DNA from: Orobanche coerulescens
Lineage: Eukaryota > Streptophyta > Magnoliopsida > Lamiales > Orobanchaceae
DNA: 64,000 nt
Assembly (NCBI GenBank): GCA_033398695.1
Contig: CM065819.1
Coordinates: 10,217,501 to 10,281,500 of the forward strand
Direction of reading: 5' to 3'
Position 1 is the stretch's first letter; the number at the start of each line of letters is the position of its first letter. Under the pieces are notes generated by a model that worked only from the letters and a program-made list of their open reading frames with translations, made no database searches and was not told the DNA's origin. A program made the position numbers and the translations under genes. Positions 45,772-57,608 of the stretch are shown in pieces.

Positions 45772-45795
45772 TGTTGCTACCCAAAATATTATCCG
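45772..45795 (-). repeat. 5' LTR stub of element K
   Basis: tgttgctacccaaaatatta matches the start of 32865-33942, then homology stops and the LTR of element M begins in its interior. The missing ends of both LTRs were removed by one deletion. Confidence 0.85.
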
Positions 45796-47390
45796 GAAAC
45801 ATAAGTATAATCCATATGGAGATGAAATATACCTTAAATAACAATACATTTGTTCATACTTAAAATAAAGCGGAAAGATAACATTACACGGTACGAACAT
45901 GACCGGACACGAAAGACTTGGGGCCCCTGAACTAGTATCCTTCGAACCCTTCGTCATCACCTTGATCTTCCCGTGCCTTGACTTTTCCTCGACCTAAAAT
46001 ACAACACAAGTATTTCGCCCAACACAGGGTCAGATATACATGATAAATGATTCTCAAGATATTATACAATTCACGTATATAAGATTTCAAGAATAACGCC
46101 CCGACTAACGAACATACCCCTCGGGCGTATGAACGCTCAGTCATAAAACGTCGAGATCAACAATATCAAGGGTCCGAAAGTGACGAACTTGGGAATACAA
46201 TCCCACGATGAAAACGGGACATCATTAAGAACAACCTCAAATTACAAGACACAAGTTTATAAGTGTTTCATATACACGAAATGCATAATCATCATAAGAA
46301 TCCACACATCATTATAACCAAGCAAGATAACTTGCCTCAATACGGAGGCGAGTAAAGTCCTTCTTTGTCGAACGAACAGCCGGCCCTCGATTCAAAATCG
46401 GTTACTCAGACAATCAACCTTGAATGAAGTATATTTTACTCAATAATACGTTCATATGATCATCTATACCAAACTTCAACGAGACAACATCCTAATTCTC
46501 ATTTGAGTAGTTCAACTCTTTAAGATGTTTAGGGGTTACTCCAAGAACCTTATTCAATACCATTCTATTCTTACAATTGATTACAAGATGTTTACCAAAT
46601 GTTTGCTGGATTAAGATGTGTTAAACAATAATCTCCTACTCTTTAAACTTATCAAGAACATCACAATTGATTAAAAGTAAAATCTGCACTTCAATCAATT
46701 ACTTATGTTGAGTTAAGTAGTTACAAAACCATATTATGATCATGAAGACTACCTCAAGTTCGACACCTTCCTTATAATCTTCTAATTAACTTGGAGGTTC
46801 AAATATTACTCCTATGAATTCACTTAGCCTAGGTTCAAGAAGGTGATTTCATTCTTCTAATGATCAACAAGGGTTTCTTAAAACATTTTATGGTAATTAT
46901 TCCAACAAGTTATTTACATTATAATGAAACAAGGACTATTAGTATTCCAATGGTGTTATTAGTCCAGGAATAAGAGTTTGGTTTAACTAAACATGATCAT
47001 CACCATTTAAAACACTAAGAACACATCATTACAAAACCCTTAATCATCATATCCATCATTAAGTTTGTTGGAAGCTCAACTATAAACATGTTTAGCTTGA
47101 TTAATTCATCACTAGGTGGAGTATACTTAATCACTATCATTATAACTATGAGATTATAGGGTTAAATCGTATAACATACCTTCAGAATTCAAGAACAATA
47201 CACCAAAACCACAGGAACACAATCTAAGCTTCAAGAATGACTCCAACTCCCAATCAACAAACTCCAAAATCCAAATGTAAAGCTCGAACACAAGTTGGAA
47301 GAAGGTAATTTGGATCTAGGGATGCAGGGGGATGATTATATTGGTGAAAACTCAGAGTTTTGGTCGTGCAAAATGAAAGACACAAGTTGT

Positions 47391-47404
47391 CTTTTTATAA
47401 CAGC
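47391..47404 (-). promoter_or_regulatory. TATA box in the 3' LTR of element M
   Basis: The complement reads tgttataaaaagac, directly downstream of the palindrome cluster in element direction. The 5' LTR copy is at about 55244-55257. Confidence 0.6.
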
Positions 47405-47412
47405 ACAGTTCG

Positions 47413-47735
47413 TTACGTACGTTATCACAAGAGGATAACGTACGTTAACAGCTTTACGTACGCTACACGGAAAGTGTTACGTACGTAAGCTAAGTCCAGA
47501 GGCTACTGGACTGAAATACGAACATCATTACGTACGTTACCTATCGAAGCATTACGTACGTAATGTAGGTCAACTAGGTTGCCTCCAAAAGATCAGATAT
47601 TCGAATCCTGTCCGGCCCCACACTCCGAAAGTTGAGATCGGATACGATTACACTGGTTACGTACGTAACAAGTACCCCTTTACGTACGTAAAGGACTTAA
47701 AATAACGTACGTAATGCTTAAGGATTAGCGTACGT
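47413..47735. repeat. TTACGTACGTAA palindrome cluster, 3' LTR of M
   Basis: Full or near-full copies (ttacgtacgtta, ttacgtacgtaa, taacgtacgtta, ttacgtacgct) occur about ten times in 320 bases, all upstream of the TATA box at 47391-47404. TACGTA is the A-box core of plant bZIP sites. Confidence 0.9.
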
Positions 47736-47939
47736 TAGGCTCAGGTTTAGTAGCTCAAAAAATGTATTAATCTATGCGACGTTGAGAATCCAATCATAGT
47801 GCGAGTGATCGTTATTATTATGTCTATTTATGATATATTCCAACATCAATAAACAATACACAAATGCAAGAAGACTACAACAGTATTTAAATTATCTGAA
47901 CGATACAACAGTAAGTAAGAATTCCCGTCGGATATTACA

Positions 47940-47957
47940 TACTCCCCCCCTTAAAAG
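47940..47957 (-). other. Polypurine tract of element M
   Basis: The complement ends ttaaggggggggagta at the LTR edge, an intact strong tract. Confidence 0.9.
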
Positions 47958-47974
47958 GGGTTTCGTCCTCGAAA

Positions 47975-48709
47975 CTAAGCGGTAAACAATTCAGGATACC
48001 TCTCTTGAATGCTTCTCTCCGTCTCCCACGTGGCTTCCTCGACCCCGTGTCGTGACCACTGAACCTTCAGTAGGGGAATCGTCTTATTACGCAATTGTTT
48101 GATCCTCCTCTCAAGTATTCGTACGGGGCACTCCTCATACGAATGATCCTCCGCTAAATCGATATCATCAAACTGAAGTACATGACTCGGGTCAGCAACG
48201 TATTTCCTTAACTGGGAGACATGGAACACGTTATGAATCCGGCTCAGGGTTGGTGGTAAAGCTAGGCGATAGGCTAAATCGCCTACTCGATCCAAAACCT
48301 CAAACGGCCCGATATACCTCAGACTTAGCTTGCCTCTCTTCCCAAAACGAAAAACTCCTCGAGTAGGGGACACCTTCATTAGTACATGGTCGCCGACCTC
48401 GAACTCAAGCGGTCGCCGGCGGTTGTCTGCGTAGGACTTCTGTCGGCTTTGAGCCGTCAACAAACAACTCCTAATCAGAGCGATCTTCTCCCGAGCTGCT
48501 AACAACATATCGGGTTCCGTACCCAAGGTTTCAGATGGACCGTCCCAACACAGAGGGGATCTACAACGACGGCCATACAACGCTTCATAAGGTGCCATCT
48601 GAATCGAAGTGTGCCAGCTGTTATTATAAGTGAATTCCACCAAGGGTAGTTGGGCCTCCCAATCATCCTTCCAATCGAGAACGCACGCCCTCAGCATGTC
48701 CTCTAAAGT
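47975..48709 (-). pseudogene. Integrase C-terminal domain and chromodomain of element M
   Basis: From a stop at 48709: [113 protein letters not shown], then the chromodomain RILERRIKQLRNKTIPLLKV, QWSRHGVEEATWETE, YPELF. Length and order are complete for a Tekay-type integrase end. The stop (CAA to TAA) sits in TI-Q-TLEDMLR and is the only break. Confidence 0.92.
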
Positions 48710-49453
48710 TTAGATAGTTCTCTTAGTCTGACCATCCGTCTGCGGGTGAAATGCTGTGCTGAAGTTCAAATGCGTACCCATCGCACGATGAAATGCTTTC
48801 CAAAAATATGACACGAATCTCTCGTCACGATCTGATACAATACTCTTAGGGGTACCGTGTAACCTTACAATTTCTTTGATAAATAGTTGGGCCAATCTCT
48901 CGGGTCCCCAAGTATCTTTAATCTCCAGAAAGTGGGATGATTTGGTCAAACGATCCACAATCACCCAAATCGTATTCATCCCTCGACGACTCGTCGGCAG
49001 GCTGGTGATAAAATCCATCGATATGTCCTCCCATTTCCACTCGGGGATCGGAAGCGTTTTCAGCAATCCTGCGGGTCGCTGGTGCTCAATCTTAACTTGT
49101 TGACAGGTTAAACACTTCGAAACGAATTCTGCAACTTCACGTTTCATACTTCCCCACCAATAATATTGTTTCAAATCCTTATACATTTTGCTAGACTCCG
49201 GGTGGATAGAGTACGGGGTAGCATGAGCTTCTCTCAGGATAGAATTCCTTAACTCATCATCAGCGGGTACACAAACTCGATTCCTGAAGCGTATCAATCC
49301 ATCCTCGTGTATCACAAAGACAGGAGCTTTCCCTTGAGTTATTCCACCGCGAACTCGAGATAAGAATGGGTCCGTAACTTGCTTCAATCTAATTATATCC
49401 TCAAGGGACGATGAAATCTCAAGTGTACAGAGTTGTCCTTGAATACACTGTAA
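48710..49453 (-). pseudogene. Integrase zinc domain and catalytic core of element M
   Basis: HHCC zinc domain intact: [53 protein letters not shown]. Core: ISMDFITSLPTSRRGMNTIW, IVSDRDERFVSYFWKAFHRA, AFHPQTDGQTKRTI. Both catalytic aspartates remain, but the third residue is lysine: TDGQTKRTI where the family has S-E-R-T-I, a G-to-A change. Integration activity would be lost. A stop upstream (TGG to TAG near 49453) separates it from RNase H. Confidence 0.92.
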
Positions 49454-50267
49454 CTAGACTTCAATTTCCGGCCTCACCAATTCTAACGGCAATTCCCTTT
49501 GAGTTGTTAGGCGGGCAAGCATCTGCTCCTGTACTGTTTTACGACTCAAAGCGTCAGCAACTACATTTGCTTTGCCCGGATGATAAAGGATCTCGATATC
49601 ATAGTCTTTGATGAGTTCTAGCCACATTCTCTGCCTCATGTTTAACTCCTTCTGAGTAAAAATGTATTTCAGGCTCTTGTGATCAGTAAAAATCTGACAG
49701 GTAACTCCATACAGATAATGGCGCCAGATTTTAAAAGCGAACACCACGGCTGCGAGTTCTAAATCATGGGTGGGGTAGTTGACCTCGTAAGGACGTAGCT
49801 GTCTCTATGCATAGGAGATCACCTTCCCGTTTTGCATTAGTACACACCCAAGGCCCTGTTTAGATGCGTCACTATACACTACAAACCCTTCCGTTCCTTT
49901 CGGTAGGACTAAAATAGGTGCCGAAATCAACCGACTCTTAAGTTCATCAAAGCTCCACTGACATGCCTCTGACCATAAATACTTCTTATCCTTCCTGAAC
50001 AAATTAGTCATTGGTTGGGCAATTTTGGAAAAAACCCTCCACAAACCGTCGGTAATAACCTGCTAGTCCCAAGAAATTATGTACTTCCTTAACGTTCTTT
50101 GGTGGTAACTAGTCTCGGATAGCTTCTGTCTTCTGTGGGTCTACTCTCACCCCATCAGCTGATATCACATGTCCGAGAAAGATAACTTCATTCATCCAGA
50201 ACTCGCATTTAGAAAATTTTCCATAAAGCTGCTCTCGCCTTAACGCCTCGAGAACTAGATGGAGATG
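49454..50267 (-). pseudogene. RT thumb and RNase H of element M
   Basis: From 50267: [52 protein letters not shown], a [12 protein letters not shown], then after a frameshift in an A run at about 50031-50036, [60 protein letters not shown], and [37 protein letters not shown]. RNase H motifs are all present; stops near 50110 and 49804 break the frame. Confidence 0.88.
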
Positions 50268-51656
50268 TCACTCGTGCTCTTCATGGTCACGAGAATAGAT
50301 CAGAATGTCGTCAATAAAAACGACTACAAAGCGATCCAGATAATTAATAAAGACTCGATTCATCAGCTCCATGAATACTGCCAGTGCATTCGTCAATCCA
50401 AAAGGCATCACTACGAACTCATAATGCCCATAGCGAGTACGAAAAGCGGTCTTCGAAATATCAGACTCACGAATCCTCAACTGATGGTAACCAGACCTCA
50501 GGTCGATCTTAGAAAACACAGTAGCCCCTTGAAGCTGATCCAATAAATCATCAATACGCGGCAATGGGTATTTGTTCTTAATGGTTACCCTGTTCAGCTC
50601 ACAATAATCAATACACAGATGTAGGGATCCGTCCTTCTTCCGTACAAATAGTATTGGTGCTCCCCAAGGGGACGCGCTAGGTCTAATGTAGCCCTTCTCG
50701 GTCAAATCCTCAAGTTGGCTCTTCAGCTCCTGCATCTCAGTCGGAGCCATATGATACGGTGCTTTTGAAAGCGGGGACGTACCAAGCTCTAACTTAATAT
50801 TGAACTCTACATCACGATGCGGAGGTAGGCCTGGCAACTCATCTAGAAATACGTCTGGGTAGTCTCGGACTACCGGAATATCTATCAATTCAACTGGTCG
50901 ATCCATTGTCTTGGTCATGTAACACCAATAGCCAATACATCCTTGATTAAGCAGTTTCACCGTTTTCATAGCGCTAATGATTCTCCCAGAATGGCTGGGA
51001 TTGTCTCCCTGGAAGGTACACTCAACACCATCATCATATGTGACGGTCACTGTTCGTTTGCGGACACTAATTATGGCATCATGACGGTCCATCCATTCGA
51101 TACCCAAGATCACATCATCTTTAGGTAAATCAACCACAATTAAATTTGACAACCACTCACGGTCGTTCATACGAATCGAGCAGTCCTGAACTTCACGATT
51201 CCCAATAATTCTTCTACCATCGGGTAGACCAATTATATAAGGTTCACAATTGATAACATGCTCTAATTGCAAGCGACTCAAACAAGAAGTAGATAAAAAG
51301 GAGTGTGAAGCACCAATATCAAAAAGAACACAGACAGGCTGAGATTGGATCTCGAGAGTACCTGCAATCATGCTGGCTTCGGGATCTTCAGCCCTCTTCA
51401 TCTCGTAAACTCTAGGTTTTGCAGCCCCCGCACCAGATGTACCAGCTTGATTTCCACGTCCCATCCCTTTGTTTGCCCCGGTAGTCTGATAAGAAGCGGA
51501 GGGAGGTACACGGTCCTGAACTGAAGACTGTAATGGAGCATGAGGTGCTGCGGGAATACGTACTGGTCCACTCCTACAATAACGAGCACGGTGTCCGTTC
51601 TTCCCACAAGTATGGCATGACACGGCTGGCCTAGGACATTTCGAATTGATGTGCCC
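50268..51656 (-). pseudogene. Second zinc knuckle, protease and RT of element M
   Basis: 451 codons open from 51623: [14 protein letters not shown], a Q/S-rich linker, protease [20 protein letters not shown] (D-I-G in place of D-S/T-G), [121 protein letters not shown]. The RT catalytic DD is intact; the isoleucine in the protease triad may impair it. A TGA at 50265-50267 replaces a cysteine codon. Confidence 0.93.
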
Positions 51657-52661
51657 CTAGTCTCCACAATTATAGCACACAACAGATAGGCTGACCGCTC
51701 GAGGTTGCGATCCGGTTGGCTTCGATGCCGTAGGTTGCCGTTCAGAAGGATTTGGCACTGGTTGGGGTCTCTTGAATGTTCCCCGGTTGCTGTCTGACTG
51801 GTTCTGGTTCCTGAATTTCTTGTTGTTAGACTGCGGTTGCTTCTTGGAAATTTCTTTCACGGTCAATTCGTACTCCAGAGCTTTCTCGATGAACTCCGGT
51901 AGGGTCACACAATAATGGTTCAACAGCTGCATTCTCATTCGGGGTTTAAGCCTTTTGAGAAAGTATTTGATCTTATCAGCTTCTGTTTGGACAATCGTCG
52001 CGGAAAAAGGGAGAAGTGCCTGGAATTTCTCGGCGATAGATAGTACGTCATCATCTTCGGACGGTTCCGGATTCAGCAATTCTGATAGTTTGGCCTCGCG
52101 GAGAGGACCTGGATAGTAACGATCTAGCATGAGATTTTTAAATTCTTCCCAAGTACATACGCCATCAGCTGGCCTCACCGAAAGCCACCAAGTGTGGGCG
52201 CCCTTGCCCAAGTAGTAAGATGCTACGGAGACGCGATTCTCTACTGGACAGTCTACCATATCGAACAATTTCTCGAAGTGTTCGATCCAATGCACGATAT
52301 CAGCTGGCTCAGAGGAACCTTCAAAAATCGGGGGTCTTTGGCGCGAGATGTCGCTGATGATCCAACTCACTGGCCCGCCATGTACAGGAGGTGGCCCCTG
52401 ATGCTGGTCGGTAGCAGCTCTCTGCATAGTTTCCATTAATTGACCCATTTGGGTCATCTGAGCCATCATGCCCTGCATTACAGTGTAAGGATCGACACGA
52501 GCATCCTCGCGTCCATTGGGGTGCGATTGGTCCGTGGAAGGCGAATCACTGCCCGCGGAACTATGCTCTGCATTCGCACATCTGTTGGCTTGTGGTATCG
52601 GGATTCGGCCCCTTCCGCGGCCTCGTCCCTCTCTGCCACAGCCTCTCAAATTTTTTTCCAT
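51657..52661 (-). pseudogene. Gag of element M
   Basis: The ATG at 52659-52661 starts MEKNLRGCGREGRGRGRGRI, the basic N-terminus typical of the group, so this start is favoured. QGMMAQMTQMGQLMETMQRA, RQRPPIFEGSSEPADIVHWI, EHFEKLFDMVDCPVENRVSV, ASYYLGKGAHTWWLSV, WEEFKNLMLDRYYPGPLREA and KYFLKRLKPRMRMQLLNHYC follow, up to the first knuckle CYNCGD, where a TAG interrupts the CCHC motif. 334 codons; otherwise complete. Confidence 0.93.
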
Positions 52662-53093
52662 ACTGAAAGAATCAATTTGTAAAGATAATCATAAGTACAG
52701 TTCATGATACCAATCAGAATTCATGCTAAGTTAATGGCAGTAAGAAATTACATATTCAAGAAAACAGTTCGTAATGAGTTATCATCACTACGAGAGTCAC
52801 ACAGAATATCATATCGACGTTTGAGTCGAATGATTCCAATCATATAATCAATCCAGAATTTTATTTGTATCATCAATCAGATAATTCTTGCCACAAACCT
52901 TTAAAATGCCAAGATCAACAAGGAGATCCATTTAGATATCAATATCGTGTCAGTAATTTATTCATGGTTCATAAAGTACGTACCGCATTTGGCTCGTAGG
53001 ATCAGGCGCTCGCACGGGTTACACGTGACATGAAGGTCTCTTGATACTAGTTCAATACACAAAGACTAAAAAGAAAGAAAATGACCTCTAGGA
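52662..53093 (-). other. 5' leader of element M
   Basis: About 430 bases between primer site and gag ATG with no ORF of note. Packaging signals would lie here; none is recognisable. Confidence 0.6.
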
Positions 53094-53107
53094 GCTCTCT
53101 GATACCA
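53094..53107 (-). other. Primer binding site of element M
   Basis: The complement reads TGGTATCAGAGAGC, matching initiator tRNA-Met at its first 11 bases, five bases from the LTR. Confidence 0.9.
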
Positions 53108-53112
53108 TCTTC

Positions 53113-55789
53113 TGTAACACCCCGATAAGGCGGCCATTACAGTGCCGTGGACCCCACACTGGGATCCACCAGGCGATACCCAAAGTACAGATTAAATACA
53201 CAATACATGTGATACCGAACCACAAAACATAGTACTTACTCCGATTTGGAGTTTACAGCAGTATGGCCTACGGCCTTATTACACACAGGATCAAAAAACA
53301 TAAGTATAATCCATATGGAGATGAAATATACCTTAAATAACAATACATTTGTTCATACTTAAAATAAAGCGGAAAGATAACATTACACGGTATGAACATG
53401 ACCAGACACGAAAGACTTGGGGCCCCCGAACTAGTATCCTTCAAACCCTTCGTCATCACCTTGATCTTCCCGTGCCTTGCCTTTTCCTCGACCTAAAATA
53501 CAACACAAGTATTTCGCCCAACACAGGGTCAGATATACATGATAAATGATTCTCAAGATATTATACAATTCACGTATATAAGATTTCAAGAATAAGGCCC
53601 CGACTAACGAACATACCCCTCGGGCGTATGAACGCTCAGTCACAAAACGTCGTACACATCCAAGTATATAAATGGACTATGAACGACTAAGATAGTATGG
53701 CTCAAGAGGGACATCACAGTACGCCCGATCCGAATATGTGTCAGTGCACATGTCCACCCCGTATACGAAATCCAGGATATACGTGGGATAATGTACCTAA
53801 TTAGCCTCAACGAACTACGTCTCGTGTGCACAGCCCTTCACGGAAAATATTCACGCATGACTATATATGTGCCCGGCTAAAAATCCTACACAATATCCAA
53901 TCGGAACGTAGATATGACTCCGGATATGTCACGATGCAACATGACAACGAATTCAATAATTCACAAATCCGATTAAGGATCGAGGACTCACCGAAATGAC
54001 AACAAGATCAACAATATCAAGGGTCCGAAAGTGACGAACTTGGGAATACAATCCCACGATGAAAACGGGACATCATTAAGAACAACCTCAAATCACAAGA
54101 CACAAGTTTATAAGTGTTTCATATACAGGAAATGCATAATCATCATAAGAATCCACACATCATTATAACCAAGCAAGATAACTTGCCTCAATACGGAGGC
54201 GAGTAAAGTCCTTCTTTGTCGAACGAACAGCCGGCCCTCAATTCAAAATCGGTTACTCGGACAATCAACCTTGAATGAAGTATATTTTACTCAATAATAC
54301 GTTCATATGATCATCTATACCAAACTTCAACGAGACAACATCCTAATTCTCATTTGAGTAGTTCAACTCTTTAAGATGTTGAGGGGTTACTCCAAAAACC
54401 TTATTCGATACCATTCTATTCTTACAATTGATTACAAGATGTTTACCAAATGTTTGCTGGATTAAGATGTGTTAAACAATAATCTCCTACTCTTTAAACT
54501 TATCAAGAACATCACAATTGATTAAAAGTAAAATCTGCACTTCAATCAATTACTTATGTTGAGTTAAGTAGTTACAAAACCATATTATGATCATGAAGAC
54601 TACCTCAAGTTCAACACCTTCCTTATAATATTCTAATTAACTTGGAGGTTCAAATATTACTCCTCTGAATTCACTTAGCTTAGGTTCAAGAAGGTGATTT
54701 CATTCTTCTAATGATCAACAAGGGTTTCTTAAAACATTTTATGGTAATTATTCCAACAAGTTATTTACATTATAATGAAACAAGGACTATTAGTATTCCA
54801 ATGGTGTTATTAGTCCAGGAATAAGAGTTTGGTTTAACTAAACATGATCATCACCATTTAAAACACTAAGAACACATCATTACAAAACCCTTAATCATCA
54901 TATCCATCATTAAGTTTGTTAGAAGCTTAACTATAAACATGTTTAGCTTGATTAATTCATCACTAGGTGGAGTATACTTAATCACTATCATTATAACTAT
55001 GAGATTATAGGGTTAAATCGTATAACATACCTTCAGAATTGAAGAACAATACACCAAAACCACAGGAACACAATCTAAGCTTCAAGAATGACTCCAACTC
55101 CCAATCAACAAACTCCAAAATCCAAATGTAAAGCTCAAACACAAGTTGGAAGAAGGTAATTTTGATCTAGGGATGCAGGGGGATGATTATATTGGTGAAA
55201 ACTCAGAGTTTTGGTCGTGCAAAATGAAAGACACAAGTTGTCTTTTTATAACAGCACAGTTCGTTACGTACGTTATCACAAGAGGATAACGTACGTTAAC
55301 AGCTTTACGTACGCTACACGGAAAGTGTTACGTACGTAAGCTAAGTCTAGAGGCTACTGGACTGAAATACGAACATCATTACGTACGTTACCTATCGAAG
55401 CATTACGTACGTAATGTAGGTCAACTAGGTTGCCTCCAAAAGATCAGATATTCGAATCCTGTCCGGCCCCACACGCCGAAGTTGTGATCGGATACGATTA
55501 CACTGGTTACGTACGTAAGAAGTACCCCTTTACGTACGTAAAGGACTTAAAATAACGTACGTAATGCTTAAGGATTAGCGTACGTTAGGCTCAGGTTTAG
55601 TAGCTCAAAAAATGTATTAATCTATGCGACGTTGAGAATCCAATCATAGTGCGAGTGGTCGTTATTATTATGTCTATTTATGATATATTCCAACATCAAT
55701 AAACAATACACAAATGCAACAAGACTACAACAGTATTTGAATTATCCGAACGATACAACAGTAAGTAAGAATTTTCGTCGGATATTACA
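53113..55789 (-). repeat. 5' LTR of element M
   Basis: 2677 bases, tgtaacaccccg to ggatattaca. It holds the 354-base segment missing from the 3' LTR; that segment aligns with the reverse complement of 27155-27390 in the long LTR, so it is ancestral. Palindromes at 55263-55588 mirror those at 47413-47735. Confidence 0.95.
55263..55588. repeat. TTACGTACGTAA palindrome cluster, 5' LTR of M
   Basis: About ten full or near copies, same spacing as in the 3' LTR, with one or two base changes between the LTRs outside the motifs. They lie upstream of the TATA complement near 55244-55257. Confidence 0.9.
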
Positions 55790-55955
55790 GCATCGGCAAC
55801 TAATGCCACATCTGCAAAATTAGTGTTGATGACACGATCTAGTACCCACTTCTTTAGACCCTATTTGAAATGCCTCGCTTGTCGGCGAGCATCTCCAAAA
55901 ACCGGACCCACAAAACTAGCCAATCGTAAAAACCGCTACATATAGTCCCCAGAGG
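55790..55955 (-). pseudogene. Gypsy gag fragment N, C-terminal piece
   Basis: The complement gives GPVFGDARRQARHFK, LKKWVLDRVINTNFADVALV, ADA. It continues the gag at 58618-58992 across the solo LTR 55956-58617. It ends at element M's LTR. Sequence differs from gags B, D, L and M, so it is another gypsy family. Confidence 0.8.
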
Positions 55956-56330
55956 TGTAATATCTGCAATTTCGAATTTCGGTAATTTTCTTTTTTCGGA
56001 AGAAGTTCGTTTTAACAACTCTATCATGACCGTTTCGTCATTCCGAGAATGATTAATTCTGCACTTTTTGTCATCCGAGTTCGTTTCGGTGTCGTTTTCT
56101 TGAGTTCCGTGTCCTTAATCGACTTTTTCACGTGGGAGTTCGACTTTGTAAAGCCACCATTAATTCTTGGAAACTCCAAAAATTCTGAATCTTTCCAACA
56201 TTATAAAGAATCACGTTAGCTTTCCAATGGTTCAAACGGTGAGTCAATCGGAGTTCATACGAAGGAGTTATGGTCGAAATAGCGAAGACTGCACGGTGTG
56301 TCTTTTTGGTGTTGAAGGGGGCTGTACCGT

Positions 56331-56426
56331 GTGCCGCGGCACACTCAGGCTGTGCCGCGGCACTAAGCTGATTCCTGGGCGTTTTTGTGGCCCTGGGCCG
56401 CGGCACACTTGTCTGTGCCGCGGCAC
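56331..56426. repeat. GTGCCGCGGCAC palindrome cluster in the solo LTR
   Basis: Exact GCCGCGGCAC at 56333, 56354, 56397 and 56417. The motif is the same as in the Athila/Tat-like LTR at 144-314 although the two LTRs are otherwise unlike. Confidence 0.9.
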
Positions 56427-57477
56427 ACGGGCTTTTCTGCGTTTTTAGCGGTTGCGAGGAGAAAAACTTCATTTTTTCTCCTCTCTTCTTCCTCCTTCAT
56501 CTTAGGCGATTGTGGGCGATTCTTGGGCGATTTGAGTGCTCCAAAACTTGTAGAGATCATCTACCTCAAGTCTTGTTGTAGGTTTTCGACCTCTACTTGA
56601 ATCCTTCATCCAAATCAAGGTATATTTCTTGATTATCCTTCAAGTTGACTTTTTGGAGAAATTGTTCTTGATTTCGTTTCTAATCCGATTTTGATACATC
56701 GATTGGTGTAGTATGATGTTATTAATCATGTTCTATGGGTTGTATATCCATATATCAAGTTTGTTTAACTCGATCGACGATTCGAGTGTTCTTGGGAATT
56801 ATTGAACATTTAGTGTTCGATTAAATGTCCCAATGAGTTTCCCTTTGATAGTTTGTTGGGATTTCCGTTGTTTTGGCCTTGATTCTCGTCGTAACCATGT
56901 GTTGTTGTTACTTCCGTAGGTTTATAGGTGTCCGAGGATTCCGATGTTGAATTCCGTTTGGTGATTGATGATTCGTGTGGTGTTATTCTTGTAATACTCG
57001 TGGTGCTATCGCGTTCTTGATATTGTTCGGGGGTTCGGGGCTATTCGACCGCGTCCTATCCGTCGTCTCGTTGCGATTGTGATATCGAGGCAAGTACCTT
57101 GCCCATACTTTTCTTATTTTGTGGATATGATGATCGGTGATCGTATTAGTGTGTTTGTTTGGTTGTTTGAAACGAAGTTTCAAAGGATTTCGGTTTGGCC
57201 TCGTTAAAGGCTTTCTTTCTAAACGAGTGTGATTTGTGAACGGTGTTTTGAGAATTGATTATGATTTGGTTATTTTGAACGTTGAAGGATTTTATGATGA
57301 TACTCCTATTGTTTAAGTTATGGAATCGTGTATTCCGTATTTAATCTTGTTATTTATTTTTGAAGAGTTTGATAATGGTGTCGAGTTAATGGCCATCTCT
57401 AGTGAGTATTCTTAATGAACTTACATTCTTAGCATGTTAGTTTTGCATGAGTAATGGTGTGTGTGTGTGTGTATGCT

Positions 57478-57608
57478 CACTACGGGTTAGATCCGACGGG
57501 GTCTCGGTAGGGGTCCACGGAGGTGTGGATCGACGAGCTTTGCTTTTAACCACTACGGGTTAGATCCGACGGGGTCTCGGTAGGGGTCCACGGAGGTGTG
57601 GATCGACG
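57478..57608 (+). repeat. Tandem duplication of about 60-73 bp
   Basis: cactacgggttagatccgac and the following 40 bases occur at 57478 and again at 57551. The LTR copy at the window end (63918 onward) shows the same duplication beginning, so it predates both insertions. Confidence 0.9.

Larger units (their letters stand above)
32865..45795 (-). mobile_element. Non-autonomous Tat-lineage gypsy element K with antisense gene
   Basis: The left LTR (32865-33942) and a 24-base stub of the right LTR (from 45772) share tgttgctacccaaaatatta. Inside the right stub is a TGGCGCTAGAAG-type primer site, as I know it from Tat elements; beside the left LTR is a ggggggcaat polypurine tract. Minus-strand gag lies next to the primer site. 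There is no protease, RT, RNase H or integrase. A tandem repeat (43182-43925) and an intron-bearing plus-strand gene (34457-42617) fill the interior. Element L is inserted at 35033-40530. Confidence 0.8.
45796..47939 (-). repeat. 3' LTR of element M (truncated)
   Basis: Corresponds to 53297-55789. Its left end is fused to element K's LTR. Relative to the 5' LTR it lacks the segment 53653-54006; the joined point is aaaacgtcg-agatcaac near 46153. ACGTACG palindromes lie at 47413-47735. Confidence 0.93.
45796..55789 (-). mobile_element. Ty3/gypsy chromovirus M (Tekay-like), nearly full length
   Basis: The 5' LTR (53113-55789) is complete; the 3' LTR (45796-47939) lacks its outer 180 bases and an internal 354-base segment. 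Primer site, gag, protease, RT, RNase H, integrase, chromodomain and a strong polypurine tract are present in order. Damage is mild: five or six stops, one or two frameshifts, and a Glu-to-Lys change in integrase. Target duplication cannot be tested because the left end is deleted. Confidence 0.95.
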
